NCBI GenBank assembly: GCA_052143655.1
Contig: JBKQSL010000090.1
Location: forward strand, 1-13,265
Source: CAVSUR01 sp052143655
GTDB lineage: Bacteria > Actinomycetota > Actinomycetes > Streptosporangiales > Streptosporangiaceae
Length of the DNA: 13,265 nucleotides
Direction: 5' to 3'
Made by a program: the position numbers and the translations under genes. This document shows, one piece after another, positions 5,824-12,752 of this stretch. The stretch's first letter is position 1, and each line of letters opens with the position of its first letter. Under the pieces are notes generated by a model. The model was not told where the DNA came from and ran no database searches. It worked only from the letters and a program-made list of their open reading frames with translations.

Positions 5824-7329
5824 GTGGTCTGGTTCTTCCACGAGCACCGGGGCAAGCCGATCGTGTCCCCGGCGCTGTTCGAGCCGATCGGAGAGAAGTT
5901 CCGCCGCGACGTCAGGAACTGGGCGCAGGCCAGCGGCATCCCGCTGATCCGGTTTAAGGCCGGGGAGCGCAAGGCCGATGTGATGGCCCCGTACCTGCAG
6001 GCCGCCGCGGCAGCCGGCCGGTCGCAGGTGGCGGCGGTCGGCTGCGCGCAGGAGTTCCAGCTGGTGTGGACGGCCCGCAAGCGCGACACCGACCCGGCCG
6101 GGTGCCCGCAGTTCTCCTTCACCAAAGGGCAGCGCCGGGTGTCGGTGTTCTACGTGTACATTTTCGACACCCAGATGGGTCCCGGGTTCATCAAGATCTG
6201 TACCTACTTCCCGTATCCGGTGAAAGCGTGGGTGAACGGGCACGAGTGGGCCAAGCAGCAGGCCCGCAAGCTCGGCCTGGGCTTCGCCGAGCTGTCCAAC
6301 GGCTTCGCCTCCTGCCAGGGCGCCGCGCTGCTGCAGCGGATCTGCGACCGCTTCGGCCCCGGCCACGTGCAGGCCTGGTTCGACCGGTGGATGACGCAGA
6401 TCCCGCTGCCGCTGGACGCCGCAGACCGGGACGCCGGGTTCTGGCGGGAGCTGTCGATGCGGCAGGTCGAGACTTCCCGCACCCTGGTGTTCGACGGCGA
6501 CGTGCATGCCCGCGCGTTCTTCGAGGCGCTGCTGTGCGACAACATGGACCTGGGCCGCCCGGAGAACGCCGGGCTGCTGTTCCGCCGCGGCCAGCGCGCG
6601 GGCAGACCCTCCGCCCCGCCGCCGGGCGGCGGGTTCAAGACCAAGATCGACCGGTGCTGCGACCTGGTCACCCTGAACGTGTTCTACAAGAACTCCCGGC
6701 TGAAACAGTACCTGAAGGACGGCGTCGCCATGCGCGTGAAGACCGTCGTCAACAGCCCGGAAGACCTCCTGTGCAACCGGCGGCTCGCCAACCTGCCCGA
6801 ACTGCAGGCCAAGGCACGTGCGATCAACGCCCGGCTGCTGGAGACTGAAACCGTCGGCCAGGGCACTGTGCTTGTGAGTCCAGTCATCGAGCGGATCACC
6901 AGGCCCACCCTCACCGGGGACGGCAGGAAGGCGCCCGCGCTACGGTTCGGCGACCTTCGAGTCCAGGCCCTGGCCGGCGCCCTCGCCGCCATGCTGTTCA
7001 CGGTCACCGGCATCACCAGCAAGACCCTCCGCGGCTTGATGACCGGCCTGCTGCACCGCCCCTACAGCATGAACCAGGCCAGCTACGACCTGACCAGGCT
7101 CGCCCGCAACGGCCTCATCGCCCGCGTCCCGGGCAGCAACCGCTACACCCTCACCCGCGACGGGCTGCTGTTCGCCCACTTCTACACCAAGGTCTACGAC
7201 CACATCCTGTGCCCGCTCATGGAACCCGACCGGCCCAACGCGCCCCCCGAGCTCGCCGCCGCGATCGATACCCTCGACCGGATCGCCATCAGCCACATCT
7301 CCCAAGCGCGCGTCCCCACCGCCGCCTGA
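5824..7329 (+). CDS. Conserved protein of unknown function, start uncertain
   Basis: This 501-aa protein (from GTG 5824) belongs to a family I have seen as unannotated proteins of about 500 aa in actinobacteria, with no function I can name. Features: a conserved-looking N-terminal block (VVWFFHEHRGKPI), an aromatic-rich central part (YFPYPVKAWVNGHEWAK, 128-144; SMRQVETSRTLVFD, 211-224), a basic stretch (FYKNSRLKQYLKDG) and a C-terminal winged-helix-like region (about 395-455: SMNQASYDLTRLARNGLIAR, then the wing NRYTLTRDG). That suggests DNA or RNA binding. The same frame stays open back to 5773 and reads F-R-E-Y-L-N-G-Y-V-A-K-L, which looks like true family sequence. The real N-terminus is therefore upstream of any usual start: TAG at 5770-5772 closes the frame. 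An N-terminal truncation, a lost base (an ATG at 5759 is one base out of phase) or a CTG start at 5785 are possible. GTG 5824 is a formal choice only. Confidence 0.65.
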   Translation: MVWFFHEHRGKPIVSPALFEPIGEKFRRDVRNWAQASGIPLIRFKAGERKADVMAPYLQAAAAAGRSQVAAVGCAQEFQLVWTARKRDTDPAGCPQFSFTKGQRRVSVFYVYIFDTQMGPGFIKICTYFPYPVKAWVNGHEWAKQQARKLGLGFAELSNGFASCQGAALLQRICDRFGPGHVQAWFDRWMTQIPLPLDAADRDAGFWRELSMRQVETSRTLVFDGDVHARAFFEALLCDNMDLGRPENAGLLFRRGQRAGRPSAPPPGGGFKTKIDRCCDLVTLNVFYKNSRLKQYLKDGVAMRVKTVVNSPEDLLCNRRLANLPELQAKARAINARLLETETVGQGTVLVSPVIERITRPTLTGDGRKAPALRFGDLRVQALAGALAAMLFTVTGITSKTLRGLMTGLLHRPYSMNQASYDLTRLARNGLIARVPGSNRYTLTRDGLLFAHFYTKVYDHILCPLMEPDRPNAPPELAAAIDTLDRIAISHISQARVPTAA

Positions 7330-7459
7330 GCTCACCCATGCCGCCGCTCAACGGCGACCGCCGGCCAAACTCAGGACTAACGTCAAAGTCGTGGCACCGA
7401 AGGTGCCCTAGGCACGAGCCGATGAGGCGGGTGTCAGCATTCCTGCGCGAACTCTGCGA
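7330..7459. terminator. Convergent gap with a possible short hairpin terminator
   Basis: The 130 bases between the two convergent genes contain no gene. GGCACC-GAA-GGTGCC (7393-7407) makes a 6-bp GC-rich stem with a 3-base loop. The second arm can alternatively pair with GGCAC at 7411-7415. There is no T-tract on either strand, which is common for actinobacterial terminators but makes the call weak. Confidence 0.35.
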
Positions 7460-8293
7460 TCAGGACGCAGGTGAGACGCTGGCCGATGCCCATGCGGCAG
7501 GGCGCCCATCCATGCTCAGCCGGTAACCACTGCGAGATGAGAAATCCGCGAGCAGGGAGAACCGATCCCCGCGGATCAGTGTGTGACGCCATTCGGCCGG
7601 CTGTCCGGCCATGTAGCTGAGCCGGTCGATCGCCAGCGCGCCCGTGGACGGCGGAATGGCCAGGAGCCTTCGCTCAGCCCGGGTGGGTACGACGCCGCGG
7701 ATATGCTCGCGCCCCCCGTCCAGCCGTATGCCGGTACGCGCGGCTAGCTCGTCATAGAGCGCCGTGTGGGTAAAGTCGGCTTCTAGCAGCGGCGCGGCGA
7801 GCGCGCCGGGCAGCCATACCGTATCGAGCGCGAGCGGCTGCTCTCCGGCCAGGCGCAGCCGCTCGAGCCGGAATAGCGGCGTGGATGCCTCCAGGCCCAG
7901 CCGGTCGGCGATCACGCCATCGGCGCGCAGGTCGCATGCGCGGACGATGCTGGCCTGCCGCAGGCCAGCCGACTCGACCGAGGCGAACAGCGAGTACAGC
8001 GCGCCGAGCGGCTGCGTGATCGCGGCTTGCGGGGCCAGCCGCGGGCGCCGGCCGCGCTCGGCCAGCACGATGCCGTCGGCACGCAGCTCGCGCAGGGCAG
8101 CCCGGACCGTGTGCCTGCTCACGCCATAGTCGGAGACCAGCGCCATCTCGCCGGGAAAGTCCGCATCGAAGGCACCCGCCTCCAGCCGCCGCAGCAGGTC
8201 GGCCCGCAGCTGCGCCCACAAGGGCAGAGGGCTGCTGCGATCGAGCGGCATGGCGCCGGCGGCGTCGCGGTCATCGGCAGCTCGGCCCGACAT
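7460..8293 (-). CDS. GntR-family (HutC/UTRA-type) transcriptional regulator
   Basis: This 277-aa DNA-binding regulator starts at ATG 8293, with AGGAGG 4 bases upstream. The open frame extends 20 codons further but without such a site. The N-terminal winged helix begins after PLPLWAQLRADLLRRLEAG and contains the recognition-helix region YGVSRHTVRAALRELRADGI followed by the wing GRRPRL. The remainder is a UTRA-type ligand-binding domain (ITQPL...; FRLERLRLAGEQPLALDTVWLP; LYDELAARTGI...; IDRLSYMAGQPAEWRHTLIRGDRF). HutC-type regulators are usually repressors released by a small metabolite. The ligand cannot be told from sequence. It diverges from the sulfur operon with about 200 bases between, so it probably controls that operon and itself. 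A palindrome 26 bases before its start supports autoregulation. Confidence 0.92.
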   Translation of the reverse strand: MSGRAADDRDAAGAMPLDRSSPLPLWAQLRADLLRRLEAGAFDADFPGEMALVSDYGVSRHTVRAALRELRADGIVLAERGRRPRLAPQAAITQPLGALYSLFASVESAGLRQASIVRACDLRADGVIADRLGLEASTPLFRLERLRLAGEQPLALDTVWLPGALAAPLLEADFTHTALYDELAARTGIRLDGGREHIRGVVPTRAERRLLAIPPSTGALAIDRLSYMAGQPAEWRHTLIRGDRFSLLADFSSRSGYRLSMDGRPAAWASASVSPAS

Positions 8294-8319
8294 GCGCCCT
8301 CCTCGCCATTCCCGACCGG

Positions 8320-8331
8320 ATGTCCAGACAT
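8320..8331. promoter_or_regulatory. Candidate GntR operator
   Basis: ATGTCCAGACAT has perfect 5-bp half-sites around a central CA. This is close to the GTCTAGAC-like palindromes bound by HutC-subfamily GntR proteins. On the minus strand it overlaps TAATGT (8328-8333), a possible -10 for the regulator gene. It lies 27 bases from that gene's start, consistent with autorepression. It is inferred from symmetry and position only. Confidence 0.5.
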
Positions 8332-8411
8332 TAGCCGACAGTATCACCGGCACGCTCGGGGTTCCCGCAGGCCTCGTGCTCGCCGGTGCTCGCGGTTAGC
8401 GGTCTCACCAG

Positions 8412-8427
8412 TGTGGCCCTTGTCACA
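8412..8427. promoter_or_regulatory. CRP-like binding site
   Basis: TGTGGCCCTTGTCACA matches the CRP-family consensus TGTGA-N6-TCACA at nine of ten defined bases. It overlaps the -35 of the candidate promoter of the sulfur operon, so a Crp/Fnr-type regulator could activate or block that promoter. The actual binder is not known. Confidence 0.45.
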
Positions 8428-8448
8428 TCATCCGAATGAACGTACATT
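8420..8448 (+). promoter_or_regulatory. Candidate promoter of the sulfur operon
   Basis: TTGTCA (8420-8425) and TACATT (8443-8448) are separated by exactly 17 bases, a good sigma-70-type match for an actinomycete. Transcription would start near 8455, about 40 bases before the ATG at 8494. The -35 is overlapped by the CRP-like site. Confidence 0.5.
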
Positions 8449-8493
8449 TGCCAAATCTAGCTGCCGGGCCTAGAGACGGAAAGGCGGGCGATC

Positions 8494-9252
8494 ATGATCC
8501 GCGTCCTGCAGATCGAAACGCCGACGCTTGGTGACCGTAGCTACCTCGCGCACGACGGCTCTGTCGGAGTGGTCATAGACCCGCAGCGGGACTGCGACCG
8601 GGTCACCGCGATGGCCGACAGCGCAGGCGTGCGCATCACCCACGTCGCCGAGACGCACATTCACAACGACTACGTCAGCGGCGGCATGAGCCTCGCCCGC
8701 GAAGCCGGGGCCGAGTACCTGGTCAACGCCGCAGACCCGGTGAGCTTCGCCCATACACCGGTCCGAGACGGCGATGTCATTGAGGTCAGTCCGGCCATGC
8801 GGCTGCGGATCCTGGCTACTCCCGGCCATACCTTCAACCACCTGTCCTATGTGCTGGAAGCCGAAGGCGCCGCGGCCGGGGTATTCACCGGCGGATCACT
8901 GCTGTTCGGCTCTACCGGCCGCCCGGACCTGCTGGGGCCGGCGAACACCGGCAAGCTCGTGCGGGCGCAGTACGCGTCGGCGCAGCGCCTGGCCCGCGAA
9001 CTGCCCGACTCGGCCGAGGTCTACCCGACGCACGGCTTCGGCTCGTTCTGCGCGGCTACGCAGGCGCAGGCTGCGGCGTCCACAATCGGCCGCGAGAAGC
9101 TGGTCAACCCGGCGCTGACGCTGGGGCGAGCAGGCTTACGTCGAGGGCCTGCTGGCCGGCCTGGATGCCTTTCCCGCCTATTACGCCCATATGGGGCCAG
9201 CGAACCTGGCCGGACCCGCAAGCCCGGACCTGTCCCCGCCCCGGCACGCTGA
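8494..9252 (+). CDS. MBL-fold hydrolase domain, 5' part of a frameshifted MBL-rhodanese gene
   Basis: Residues 1-210 form a metallo-beta-lactamase-fold domain of the persulfide dioxygenase/glyoxalase II-like group that acts on sulfane sulfur. Metal-site motifs are H55-x-H57-x-D59-Y60, H112 (TPGHTFNHLSY) and H180 (YPTHGFGSFC). The usual second His of HxHxDH is Tyr60, and the usual bridging Asp (TGD) is Gly134 (TGGSLLFGSTGRPDLLG). As far as I recall, this pattern is common in the actinobacterial MBL-rhodanese fusion family. From residue 211 the frame is wrong: an extra G in the run at 9123-9126 diverts it to a basic, proline-rich tail that ends at 9252. Removing one base restores a 461-aa protein with two rhodanese domains, continued at 9191-9880. 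The ATG has GAAAGG upstream. As given, it would make a 252-aa truncated product. Confidence 0.88.
   Translation: MIRVLQIETPTLGDRSYLAHDGSVGVVIDPQRDCDRVTAMADSAGVRITHVAETHIHNDYVSGGMSLAREAGAEYLVNAADPVSFAHTPVRDGDVIEVSPAMRLRILATPGHTFNHLSYVLEAEGAAAGVFTGGSLLFGSTGRPDLLGPANTGKLVRAQYASAQRLARELPDSAEVYPTHGFGSFCAATQAQAAASTIGREKLVNPALTLGRAGLRRGPAGRPGCLSRLLRPYGASEPGRTRKPGPVPAPAR
9121..9126 (+). other. +1 frameshift in the MBL-rhodanese gene
   Basis: At CTGGGGCGAG the reading frame leaves the family sequence. With three Gs instead of four the next codons read G-E-Q-A-Y-V-E-G-L-L-A-G-L-D-A-F, which runs smoothly into the rhodanese part. One extra base is thus sufficient to explain the break. It may be a true mutation or a homopolymer sequencing error. 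No recognised slippery site or stimulatory hairpin was seen. Confidence 0.8.
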
Positions 9253-9880
9253 CGCGGCGGAGATCCGGGCCCGGATCGAGGCCGGCGAGTGGGTGATCGA
9301 CCTGCGCGACAGGATCGCGTTCGCGGCCGGCTTCGTGCCCGGCACGTTCAGCTTCCCGCAGGACAGCAGCTTCGCCACCTATCTCGGCTGGGTGCTGCCC
9401 TGGGGAACGCCGGTGACCCTGCTCGGCGAAAGCCCGGATCAGGTCGCGCAGGCACAGCGAGAGCTCGTGCGGATCGGCATTGACCGCCCGGCCGCAGCCG
9501 CGGCCGGCCGGCCGCACGACTGGTCCGGCGGCCGCCCGCTGGCCTCGCTGCGGCTGGCCAAGTTCGGCGACCTGGCCGCCGCCCGCAGCGGCGGCAGAGA
9601 CCTCGCTGTGCTGGACGTCCGGCGCCAGCTGGAGTGGGACGAGGCCCACGTGGCCGGCGCAGCTCACGTTCCCTTCAGCGAGCTCCCCCGCCGCGCCGCC
9701 GAGGTCCCGGCAGGCGAGGTCTGGATCTACTGCCACAGCGGCTACCGGGCAATGGTTGCCGCCTCCATCCTCGCCGCTCGCGGCCGCCAGGTGATCAGCA
9801 TCAATGACGAGTTCGAGAACGCCGAGTCCGCAGGGCTGCCACTGGCCCGCGGCGCCCAGCCGAAGGAGACGCAGCGATGA
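9191..9880 (+). CDS. Tandem rhodanese domains, 3' part of the frameshifted MBL-rhodanese gene
   Basis: The homologous frame opens just after the frameshift (near 9127); ATG 9191 is merely the first Met and has no ribosome site. Counted from it, residues 19-97 form a first rhodanese-like domain (WVIDLRDRIAFAAGFVPGT) with no catalytic Cys. Residues 115-220 form a second with the active-site loop C181-H-S-G-Y-R, after LAVLDVRRQLEWDEAHVAGA. Rhodaneses move sulfane sulfur between thiols. Fused to the MBL domain, this part would supply or remove persulfide sulfur in the cytoplasm. The stop overlaps the next ATG (ATGA), which couples it to the flavoprotein gene. If the frameshift is real, this domain would be translated poorly or not at all. 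Confidence 0.85.
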   Translation: MGPANLAGPASPDLSPPRHADAAEIRARIEAGEWVIDLRDRIAFAAGFVPGTFSFPQDSSFATYLGWVLPWGTPVTLLGESPDQVAQAQRELVRIGIDRPAAAAAGRPHDWSGGRPLASLRLAKFGDLAAARSGGRDLAVLDVRRQLEWDEAHVAGAAHVPFSELPRRAAEVPAGEVWIYCHSGYRAMVAASILAARGRQVISINDEFENAESAGLPLARGAQPKETQR

Positions 9881-11091
9881 CCGCATCTGCCCCTGCCGCC
9901 GAGCATCACAAGATCGTCATTGTGGGCGGCGGCACGGCCGGCATCACAGTCGCGGCGCGGCTGACCCGGGCCGGCGTCAACGACATCGCGATCGTCGAGC
10001 CATCCAGCCGCCACTACTACCAGCCGCTGTTCACGGTGGTCGGCGGCGGCCGCGCCCCGCAGAGCGTGACGGTGCGGCCCGAGGCCGACGTGATGCCCAA
10101 GGGCGTCCGGTGGGTTCGCGAGGCGGCGGCGGCTGTCGACCCGCGCGAGCAGGCAGTCAGCACCGAATCCGGCCGCATCGTGCGGTACGACTACCTGATC
10201 ATGGCGCCGGGCATCCAGCTCAACTACGACAAGGTGCCCGGCCTGCCAGAAGCTCTCGGCCGGAACGGCGTCTCCAGCAATTACCGGTTCGACCTCACGC
10301 CCCGCACCTGGGAGTTCATTCGCGACATGCGCGGCGGCACCGCGATCTTCACTATGCCCGCAGGCCCGATCAAGTGCGCGGGTGCGCCGCAGAAGATCGC
10401 CTACCTGGCCGCCGACTGGTGGCGAAGCCAGGGTGTCCTGGACAAGACCAGGATAATCCTGGTCCTCCCCACGGCCGCGATGTTCAGCCAGCCCGACTGG
10501 GCGAAGGTCCTCGAGGGCGTTGCCGCGGGATACGGCATCGAGGTCCGCAGGGAATCCCAGCTTGCGGAGGTCGACGGCGAGGTCAGGCAGGCGATCCTGG
10601 TGAACACCAAGGCCGGGACGAAGGAAGCCGTCAGCTATGACCTGCTGCACGCCACGCCACCGCAGAGCGCCCCGGACTGGGTCGGGCAAGGGCCGCTGGC
10701 TGACCCCGCGAGCCCGTTTGGCTATGTGAATGTAGACAAGCACACACTGCAGAGTCCCGAATGGGGCAATGTGTTCGCCCTCGGCGACGTATCGAACCTG
10801 CCCACCTCCAAGACCGGCGCCGCGGCCCGCAAGCAGGCCCCGGTCCTGGTGGCTAACCTGCAGGCGGGCATGCGCGGGCAGGCACCGTCCGCCCGCTACG
10901 ACGGTTACACCTCGTGCCCGCTAGTCACTTCGCGCAATAGGATGCTGCTGGCCGAGTTCGACTACGATCTCAAGCCGCGGCCGAGCTTCCCGTTCATCGA
11001 CACCATGAAGCCCCGCTACGACATGTGGCTGCTCAAGCGCTACGGCCTGCCCGCCCTGTACTGGAACCTGATGCTGCGCGGCCGTGCCTAG
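9877..11091 (+). CDS. sqr: Type II sulfide:quinone oxidoreductase-like flavoprotein
   Basis: This 404-aa FAD-dependent pyridine-nucleotide-disulfide-type oxidoreductase most resembles SQR. The N-terminal Rossmann motif is IVIVGGGTAGITVAARL (13-29), and the second FAD motif is VFALGDVSNLP (299-309). The two redox cysteines expected for type II (SQRDL-like) enzymes are present, C167 (PIKCAGAPQKIAYLA) and C347 (YTSCPLVT). HYYQPLFTVVGGG (46-58) is also characteristic. The C-terminus (370-400) contains the amphipathic, aromatic segment used for membrane contact in this family. Expected reaction: oxidation of sulfide to persulfide or polysulfide with electrons passed to quinone at the inner membrane face. 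It starts by ATGA overlap with the MBL-rhodanese gene, a pairing known from sulfide-oxidising operons. Family is confident; the exact sulfur acceptor is not. Confidence 0.88.
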   Translation: MTASAPAAEHHKIVIVGGGTAGITVAARLTRAGVNDIAIVEPSSRHYYQPLFTVVGGGRAPQSVTVRPEADVMPKGVRWVREAAAAVDPREQAVSTESGRIVRYDYLIMAPGIQLNYDKVPGLPEALGRNGVSSNYRFDLTPRTWEFIRDMRGGTAIFTMPAGPIKCAGAPQKIAYLAADWWRSQGVLDKTRIILVLPTAAMFSQPDWAKVLEGVAAGYGIEVRRESQLAEVDGEVRQAILVNTKAGTKEAVSYDLLHATPPQSAPDWVGQGPLADPASPFGYVNVDKHTLQSPEWGNVFALGDVSNLPTSKTGAAARKQAPVLVANLQAGMRGQAPSARYDGYTSCPLVTSRNRMLLAEFDYDLKPRPSFPFIDTMKPRYDMWLLKRYGLPALYWNLMLRGRA

Positions 11092-11172
11092 CCGCAGATG
11101 GCGGCGGCCCGGCGGACAAGCTGCGCGGGCCCGGCGACGGACCAGCCAGGAGACGCGAGGCAGGAGGCGGGA

Positions 11173-12741
11173 GTGAGCGTGTCGGCCGGACCCTCGCCGT
11201 ACGGCCGGCCCGAAGCGGAGCTGGCCGGGATCCCGCCGCGGTGGGTGAAGCTGCTCGACCAGAGCAGGTGCATCGGATGCCATGCTTGCACGACGGCGTG
11301 CAAGAGCGAGAACGAGGTCCCGCTCGGGGTGACCCGGACCTACGTGAAGTCGGTGGACGTCGGCGCATTCCCGCAGGTCCGGCGGGCGTTCCAGGTAACC
11401 CGGTGCAACCAGTGCGAGGACGCGCCGTGCGTGTCAGCCTGCCCGACGCAGGCGATGTACCGGCGCGAGGACGGCATCGTCGACTTCGACAAGTCCGTCT
11501 GCATCGGCTGCAAGGCTTGCATGGCCGCGTGCCCGTACGACGCGATCTTCATCAACCCGGAGGACCACTCGGCCGAGAAATGCAACCTGTGCGCGCATCG
11601 CCTCGACATCGGCCTGGAGCCGGCCTGCGTCACGGTATGCCCGGCCGAGGCCATCCTGGTGGGCGACCTGAACGACCCTGCGTCGCAAGTCGCCCGGGTC
11701 ATCGAGCGGGAAGCGGTGCAGGTGCGGCGCCCGGAGAAAGAAACCCGGCCCGGCGTCTTCTACAAGGGCGCCAGTCAGGCCACCCTGGACCCGCTCGCGG
11801 CCCGCCGTCCGGACGGGGGGCTGTTCGCCTGGGCCACCCAGGGGCCGCCGGGCCCGCAGCTGGTGGTCTCCGGGCATCCTGGACGGCCGACGTCGTCGGC
11901 GGCGGCGCTTCTGTCCTACGACGTGCCGCACCAGGCCCCGTGGGGGTGGCGGGTGAGCCTGTACACCTGGACCAAGAGCATTGCCGCCGGTGGCTTCGCC
12001 GTGCCGGTCCTGCTCGCGATGGCCGGCTACCTGCGCTGGCAGAACCCGGCGGCCCGCTGGGCAGCGCCAGTGCTGGCGCTGGTCTTCCTCGGCTTCACCG
12101 GGGTGCTGCTCATCGCCGACCTCAAGCACCCGGCCCGGTTCTACCTGATCTTCAGCCGCCATCAGTGGTGCAGCTGGCTGGTCCGCGGCTCGGTCGTCAT
12201 CACCGGCTTCGGCGCAGTGACCGGGCTGTGCTTGCTGGCGGCGGCGGCTGGCCAGGCCACGGCACAGCAGGTGCTGGCGATCATCGGGCTGCCGCTAGCG
12301 CTGGCCACTGCTGTCTATACCGCCTATCTCTTCGCCCAGGCGAAGGCCCGCGACCTGTGGCAGAGCCCGCTGCTCGCACCGCACCTGGCGGTGCAGGCAG
12401 CGCTGGCGGGGGCGGCGGCGATGCTGCCGGTTCTGGACTGGCTGGCGCCGGGACGGGCGGTCACCGCAGCCGAAGTCGTGCTGGCCGTCAGCGCGGCGGT
12501 GCACGTGGCACTGGTAACGGGCGAGGTCACGTTCCCCCATGTGACCGCGCACGCCCACCTGGCCGCCAGTGAGATGACCCGCGGCCGGTACGCGCGCCTG
12601 TTCTGGCCGGGACTGGCCGCGGCCTGCGTGGCCGTTGCAGCCCCGTGGATCGGCCTGATCGCCGTGCCGTTCGCGCTGGCGGGCCTGCTGGCCCACGAGC
12701 ACGCCTACGTTCAGGCCGGCCAGTCCGTGCCGCTGGCATAG
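11173..12741 (+). CDS. Four-cluster ferredoxin fused to NrfD-type quinone-linked membrane subunit
   Basis: This 522-aa fusion combines the electron-transfer and membrane subunits of a molybdopterin oxidoreductase complex. Residues 1-165 are a PsrB/DmsB/SoeB-like ferredoxin with 16 cysteines for four [4Fe-4S] clusters: C33/36/39/43, C78/81/86/90, C110/113/116/120 and C137/140/152/156. A linker (165-255) leads to an NrfD/PsrC-like membrane part with about eight hydrophobic segments (270-510), beginning with LYTWTKSIAAGGFAVPVL and including LLIADLKHPARFYLIFSRHQW. I choose GTG 11173 because AGGAGG lies 5 bases upstream. An in-frame ATG at 11098 has no ribosome site and adds low-quality sequence. 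It follows the SQR-like gene by 81 bases and precedes the Mo subunit by 11. These two functions are usually separate genes; here they are one chain, fixing their ratio. Confidence 0.88.
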   Translation: MSVSAGPSPYGRPEAELAGIPPRWVKLLDQSRCIGCHACTTACKSENEVPLGVTRTYVKSVDVGAFPQVRRAFQVTRCNQCEDAPCVSACPTQAMYRREDGIVDFDKSVCIGCKACMAACPYDAIFINPEDHSAEKCNLCAHRLDIGLEPACVTVCPAEAILVGDLNDPASQVARVIEREAVQVRRPEKETRPGVFYKGASQATLDPLAARRPDGGLFAWATQGPPGPQLVVSGHPGRPTSSAAALLSYDVPHQAPWGWRVSLYTWTKSIAAGGFAVPVLLAMAGYLRWQNPAARWAAPVLALVFLGFTGVLLIADLKHPARFYLIFSRHQWCSWLVRGSVVITGFGAVTGLCLLAAAAGQATAQQVLAIIGLPLALATAVYTAYLFAQAKARDLWQSPLLAPHLAVQAALAGAAAMLPVLDWLAPGRAVTAAEVVLAVSAAVHVALVTGEVTFPHVTAHAHLAASEMTRGRYARLFWPGLAAACVAVAAPWIGLIAVPFALAGLLAHEHAYVQAGQSVPLA

Positions 12742-12752
12742 AAAGGAGCGCA

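Noticed and set aside
9121..9200. Programmed ribosomal frameshifting in the MBL-rhodanese gene
   Set aside because: No known slippery heptamer, internal Shine-Dalgarno or clear downstream structure was seen. An extra G in a short run is simpler.
11025..12572. Plus-strand 515-aa open frame overlapping the FeS/NrfD gene
   Set aside because: Out-of-phase shadow. The correct frame has 16 ordered cysteines and membrane segments.
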